Shown here piece after piece: positions 60,790 to 64,000 of a stretch of DNA of 64,000 bases. Under the pieces are notes generated by a model. The model saw only the letters and a list, made by a program, of their open reading frames with translations, had not been told where the DNA came from and did not search any database. This stretch comes from an uncultured Candidatus Melainabacteria bacterium. Its GTDB lineage: Bacteria > Cyanobacteriota > Vampirovibrionia > Gastranaerophilales > Gastranaerophilaceae. The position numbers and the translations under genes were made by a program. Each line of letters begins with the position of its first letter. Positions within the stretch are counted from its first letter, which is position 1. The stretch is from contig CATNBA010000007.1 in the NCBI GenBank assembly GCA_950096985.1, forward strand, positions 1-64,000, read 5' to 3'.

Positions 60790-61920
60790 TTAACCGACTG
60801 TCTCTTTTTCTTTAGCCAATTTTCGTTTTCTTCTGCGCATCAAGTCAACAAAAGCCTCAAGCCTTGTTAAATATCCGGCTTTACCTGTTTGCTCATCCAT
60901 AATTAACGGTAAAATAGGAATATCACAGTTTTCTCTCATAGCAGGGAAAATATTTTGTGACATAATTTCAGGCATACAAGTGAATGGACTTATATGAATA
61001 ATACCATCTATACCGCGCTCATCAGCATATGCAACGTCAGAAACACATTCCAGACTGTCACCACCAATATCACGCATAAGATAAGGCTTTGCCATTCTAA
61101 AAGCACGCTGCAAATGCGTTTCACCTTTTCTAAACGCCTCCGGAATAATAGCATCTTTGATAAATCCGCTTATAGTAAGGCTTCTTCTTGTTTGAACACC
61201 CATTTTACCAAGTTCACGTGTAATATCCTGATTTGAAAATTTGTCACAAACAAGATAAATTTCACCGGTCAAATCAACATGCAAAACTTCCCTTTTTGGG
61301 TCAATCTGAACTTTTTTCATTTCAGCCATCGCGTCTTTTTTAGCTTTTTTAAGCTGTCTTGTATTATCAGCATCTTTAATATATTGCAAAGCTTTAAGAA
61401 AATGTTTTTCAGCTTCGCCGAAATTAATCTCCCTGGCTCTGTAATAAGAAAGAGTATTTTCCAAATCATCAAGAACAAACATTTTTCTGATAGCAATATT
61501 TATAGCTCTCGCAAACAAAACAGGGTCATTTTTACCGCTAATTTTTTTTAAAAAATCATACATACCCTTAATACCGTCATAAAGAGTTAATTCAATATAT
61601 TTGGCATCATAGCCTAAATCTATCAAAGCACTGTGAATACAATTTCCATATTCGCCCAAACGACAGCAGCCGGGAGAAGTAATCATAGCAACATAATCCG
61701 TACCACCTTCAATTGCCTCAATAAAATTACCTAAAATTAATTTATATGGCAAACATATAGCCTCAGGGGAATGCTTCGTGCCTAATGATAATGTTTTTTT
61801 ACTTGTATAAGGCGGAATAAACGGTTCAACGCCGATTTTTTTCAACGCTGCCGCCCATGCTATACTTACTGTTCCCATATGGGGAAATGCAACCTTAATT
61901 TTTGTATTTTTTCTACTCAT
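60790..61920 (-). CDS. CoA-enzyme/acyl-CoA dehydratase activase-related protein, standalone
   Basis: KVAFPHMGTVSIAWAAALKKIGVEPFIPP, EAICLPYKLILGNFIEAIE, SPGCCRLGEYG, MDEQTGKAGYLTRLEAFVDLMRRRK (same ending as 19867..20937). Confidence 0.75.
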   Translation of the reverse strand: MSRKNTKIKVAFPHMGTVSIAWAAALKKIGVEPFIPPYTSKKTLSLGTKHSPEAICLPYKLILGNFIEAIEGGTDYVAMITSPGCCRLGEYGNCIHSALIDLGYDAKYIELTLYDGIKGMYDFLKKISGKNDPVLFARAINIAIRKMFVLDDLENTLSYYRAREINFGEAEKHFLKALQYIKDADNTRQLKKAKKDAMAEMKKVQIDPKREVLHVDLTGEIYLVCDKFSNQDITRELGKMGVQTRRSLTISGFIKDAIIPEAFRKGETHLQRAFRMAKPYLMRDIGGDSLECVSDVAYADERGIDGIIHISPFTCMPEIMSQNIFPAMRENCDIPILPLIMDEQTGKAGYLTRLEAFVDLMRRRKRKLAKEKETVG

Positions 61921-61928
61921 TTTTTTAC

Positions 61929-63353
61929 CTATTGTACAAATTTTAAATCCGGTTTTCTTGCCGCTAAAGTTTCATCCAAACGTTTCACAGGTGTGGTATG
62001 CGGCGCTGATATAAGTTTTTCGGGATTGATTTTTGCATCTTCTGATATTTTCAACATTACATTAACAAAATCATCCAAAACCTGTTTTGTTTCACTTTCA
62101 GTAGGCTCAATCATAATTGCCTCATGAACAATAAGCGGAAAATAAACTGTTGGCGGATGGGTGTTTTCATCCATTAATGATTTTGCAATATTCAAAGTTG
62201 ACACCCCGTTTTCATGTTTTTGTTTTTCTCCCGAAAGAACAAATTCATGCATGCAAGGCTCATCATATGGCAATAAATATGCGCCTTTCAACTTTTCTTT
62301 TAAATAATTTGCGTTTAAAACGGCATTTTCACTTGCTTCTTGTAAGTTTTTACCCATCATCAAAATATAAGCATAAGCTCTTACAAGTACGCCGAAATTA
62401 CCGAAAAACCCCTTAACGCTGCCAATTGAGTGTTTGAAATTGTAATTTCTAAAATATTTTTCACCGTCAAATTCAACAATAGGAACTGGCAAAAATTGTT
62501 TTAAACTTTCTACAACACCGACAGGTCCGGCCCCCGGGCCGCCGCCGCCATGAGGGGTTGAAAATGTTTTATGTAAGTTTAAATGAACAACATCAAAGCC
62601 CATAAGTGCAGGATTAGAATAGCCCATTACAGCATTGAAATTTGCACCGTCATAGTACAATAATGACCCGTTATCATGCATTAATTTAGAAATTTCAAGA
62701 ACATTCTCTTCATAAATACCAAGCGTATTCGGATTTGTCATCATAATGGCAGCAACATCACTGTCTAAAAGGTTTTTTAAAGCTTCAACATCAACCTGTC
62801 CTTTTTCATTTGATTTTACGGGAACAATATCAAATCCGCAAAGACGTGCACTCGCAGGGTTTGTACCGTGAGCTGAATCAGGAATGATAACTTTTTTTCG
62901 GTTTTCACCTTTAACTTCAAAATATTTTTTAATAACCATCATGCCCGTAAGTTCACCATGTGCACCGGCTGCAGGTTGTAAAGTAACTGCATCCATACCA
63001 GTCACAACTTTTAATGCATTTTGCAGTTTATACATTAATTCCAAAGCACCCTGACAGTCTTCATCCGCGCTACAAGGATGTAAATTTGTAAAACCCTCAA
63101 GAGACGCTAAAAGCTCATTGACTTTCGGATTGTATTTCATTGTACAAGATCCTAACGGATAAAAACCTTTTTCAATACAAAAATTCAAATCTGAAAGTTC
63201 TTTGTAGTGACGCATTGCTTCCAATTCGCTAACCTCAGGTAAACCAACAGAAGTTTTTCTCAATTCTGTACCTTCAAGAAAACTCAAATCCTCTATTTCA
63301 TCCGTCAAACTAATCCCTGATACACCATTGCTTTTTTCAAAAATAGTTTTCAC
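61929..63353 (-). CDS. gcvPB: Glycine dehydrogenase (decarboxylating) subunit 2
   Basis: GFYPLGSCTMKYNPKVNE, QPAAGAHGELTGMMVIK, DSAHGTNPASA, NLHKTFSTPHGGGGPGAGPVG; GTG start. Confidence 0.94.
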   Translation of the reverse strand: MKTIFEKSNGVSGISLTDEIEDLSFLEGTELRKTSVGLPEVSELEAMRHYKELSDLNFCIEKGFYPLGSCTMKYNPKVNELLASLEGFTNLHPCSADEDCQGALELMYKLQNALKVVTGMDAVTLQPAAGAHGELTGMMVIKKYFEVKGENRKKVIIPDSAHGTNPASARLCGFDIVPVKSNEKGQVDVEALKNLLDSDVAAIMMTNPNTLGIYEENVLEISKLMHDNGSLLYYDGANFNAVMGYSNPALMGFDVVHLNLHKTFSTPHGGGGPGAGPVGVVESLKQFLPVPIVEFDGEKYFRNYNFKHSIGSVKGFFGNFGVLVRAYAYILMMGKNLQEASENAVLNANYLKEKLKGAYLLPYDEPCMHEFVLSGEKQKHENGVSTLNIAKSLMDENTHPPTVYFPLIVHEAIMIEPTESETKQVLDDFVNVMLKISEDAKINPEKLISAPHTTPVKRLDETLAARKPDLKFVQ

Positions 63354-63967
63354 TAAATAATCCCCTGTCTTTTTAAATCCCTTTTAATTTTATCTAACCC
63401 TGATTGGATAATTCTTGATATTCTTGATTGTGAAATATTATATTCTTCTGCAATCTCTCTCAATTTTTTCTCTTTAAAGAATTTTTGTTCTATCAATTCT
63501 TTTTCTCTTGGCGGAAGCTTTTTCATAGATTCAATAATTTCAGCTTTAAGTTCTGATAATTCAATGCTTTCCTCAGGAGTTTTATCATCTGCCTTAATTT
63601 GCGTAGGCACTTCTGCATCCTGCATTTCATCAATAGAAAGAATTGTTTTATAAACTTCTTCTCTTAAATTGCCATCTTCTTCAACCTGCTGCTTTTTATT
63701 TTTCAAAGAATACCATTTATATCGTCTTCTAACTTCATTTCGGACTGCCCATTTAATAGCAGTTGATAAATAAGTGTTATTAAAAGTATTTTTTGGATTG
63801 TTCTTAAATAAAATATACAACGTATGATTTCCGATATTTATAAGTTCCGGTAAATCAATCAAGTGTGAACTTGAAAACTTTTGGTATTCCACTTTTGCAA
63901 TCGTTTCAACTAAATCTTTATAATCCCTTAGATTAATTTTTTGTTTTGTATTTTGTTCTGCCGCCAT
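63353..63967 (-). CDS. Sigma-70 family RNA polymerase sigma factor
   Basis: TYLSTAIKWAVRNEVRRRYKW, MKKLPPREKELIEQKFFKEKKLREIAEEYNISQSRISRIIQSGLDKIK. Confidence 0.88.
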   Translation of the reverse strand: MAAEQNTKQKINLRDYKDLVETIAKVEYQKFSSSHLIDLPELINIGNHTLYILFKNNPKNTFNNTYLSTAIKWAVRNEVRRRYKWYSLKNKKQQVEEDGNLREEVYKTILSIDEMQDAEVPTQIKADDKTPEESIELSELKAEIIESMKKLPPREKELIEQKFFKEKKLREIAEEYNISQSRISRIIQSGLDKIKRDLKRQGII

Positions 63968-64000
63968 GACTATAACATTATTCCTATAAAAACATTTCCC

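Overview
AT-rich bacterial chromosomal window, densely coded, about 50 genes. My reading is a gut Vampirovibrionia/Melainabacteria (Gastranaerophilales)-like genome. This is inferred from the cyanobacterial-style F1Fo ATP synthase cluster (a-c-b'-b-delta-alpha-gamma, two b-type subunits, no beta/epsilon), an SLH protein, a cyanobacterial-style Ski2-like helicase and many lineage-type hypothetical membrane proteins. Recognisable content: leuC-like, an ECF sigma/anti-sigma pair, glgC, a birA-oadG-oadA-oadB Na+-decarboxylase operon, the ATP synthase operon, cca, rsmE, folE2, a primary-type sigma factor, rpsU, a SNF2 helicase, gpmI, yjbQ, obg, tsaD, gshB, ribD, dnaX, nifU-nifS, serS, NAD-IDH, pyk, an AsmA-like protein, miaA, gcvPB and a third sigma factor. 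No tRNA, rRNA, CRISPR array, transposon or prophage was recognised. Most interesting signals: (1) a C10 homopolymer at 23789-23798 that separates the SD/ATG of a type IV prepilin-like gene from its FTLAEVLITLGIIG helix by a frameshift, so it may be a phase-variable contingency locus; (2) a prepilin-like protein with tandem C-x4-C-x5-W-x4-C-x-C cysteine repeats; (3) unrelated or paralogous proteins sharing an N-terminal 'MKIq..(x)n..F-x-G' signature; (4) an amidohydrolase-fold protein that appears to have lost its metal ligands, translationally overlapped with yjbQ; (5) glycine-zipper/coiled-coil membrane proteins with an unannotated 57-aa ORF beside them; (6) several genes whose -10 box lies 6-7 nt from the ATG, suggesting leaderless mRNAs.
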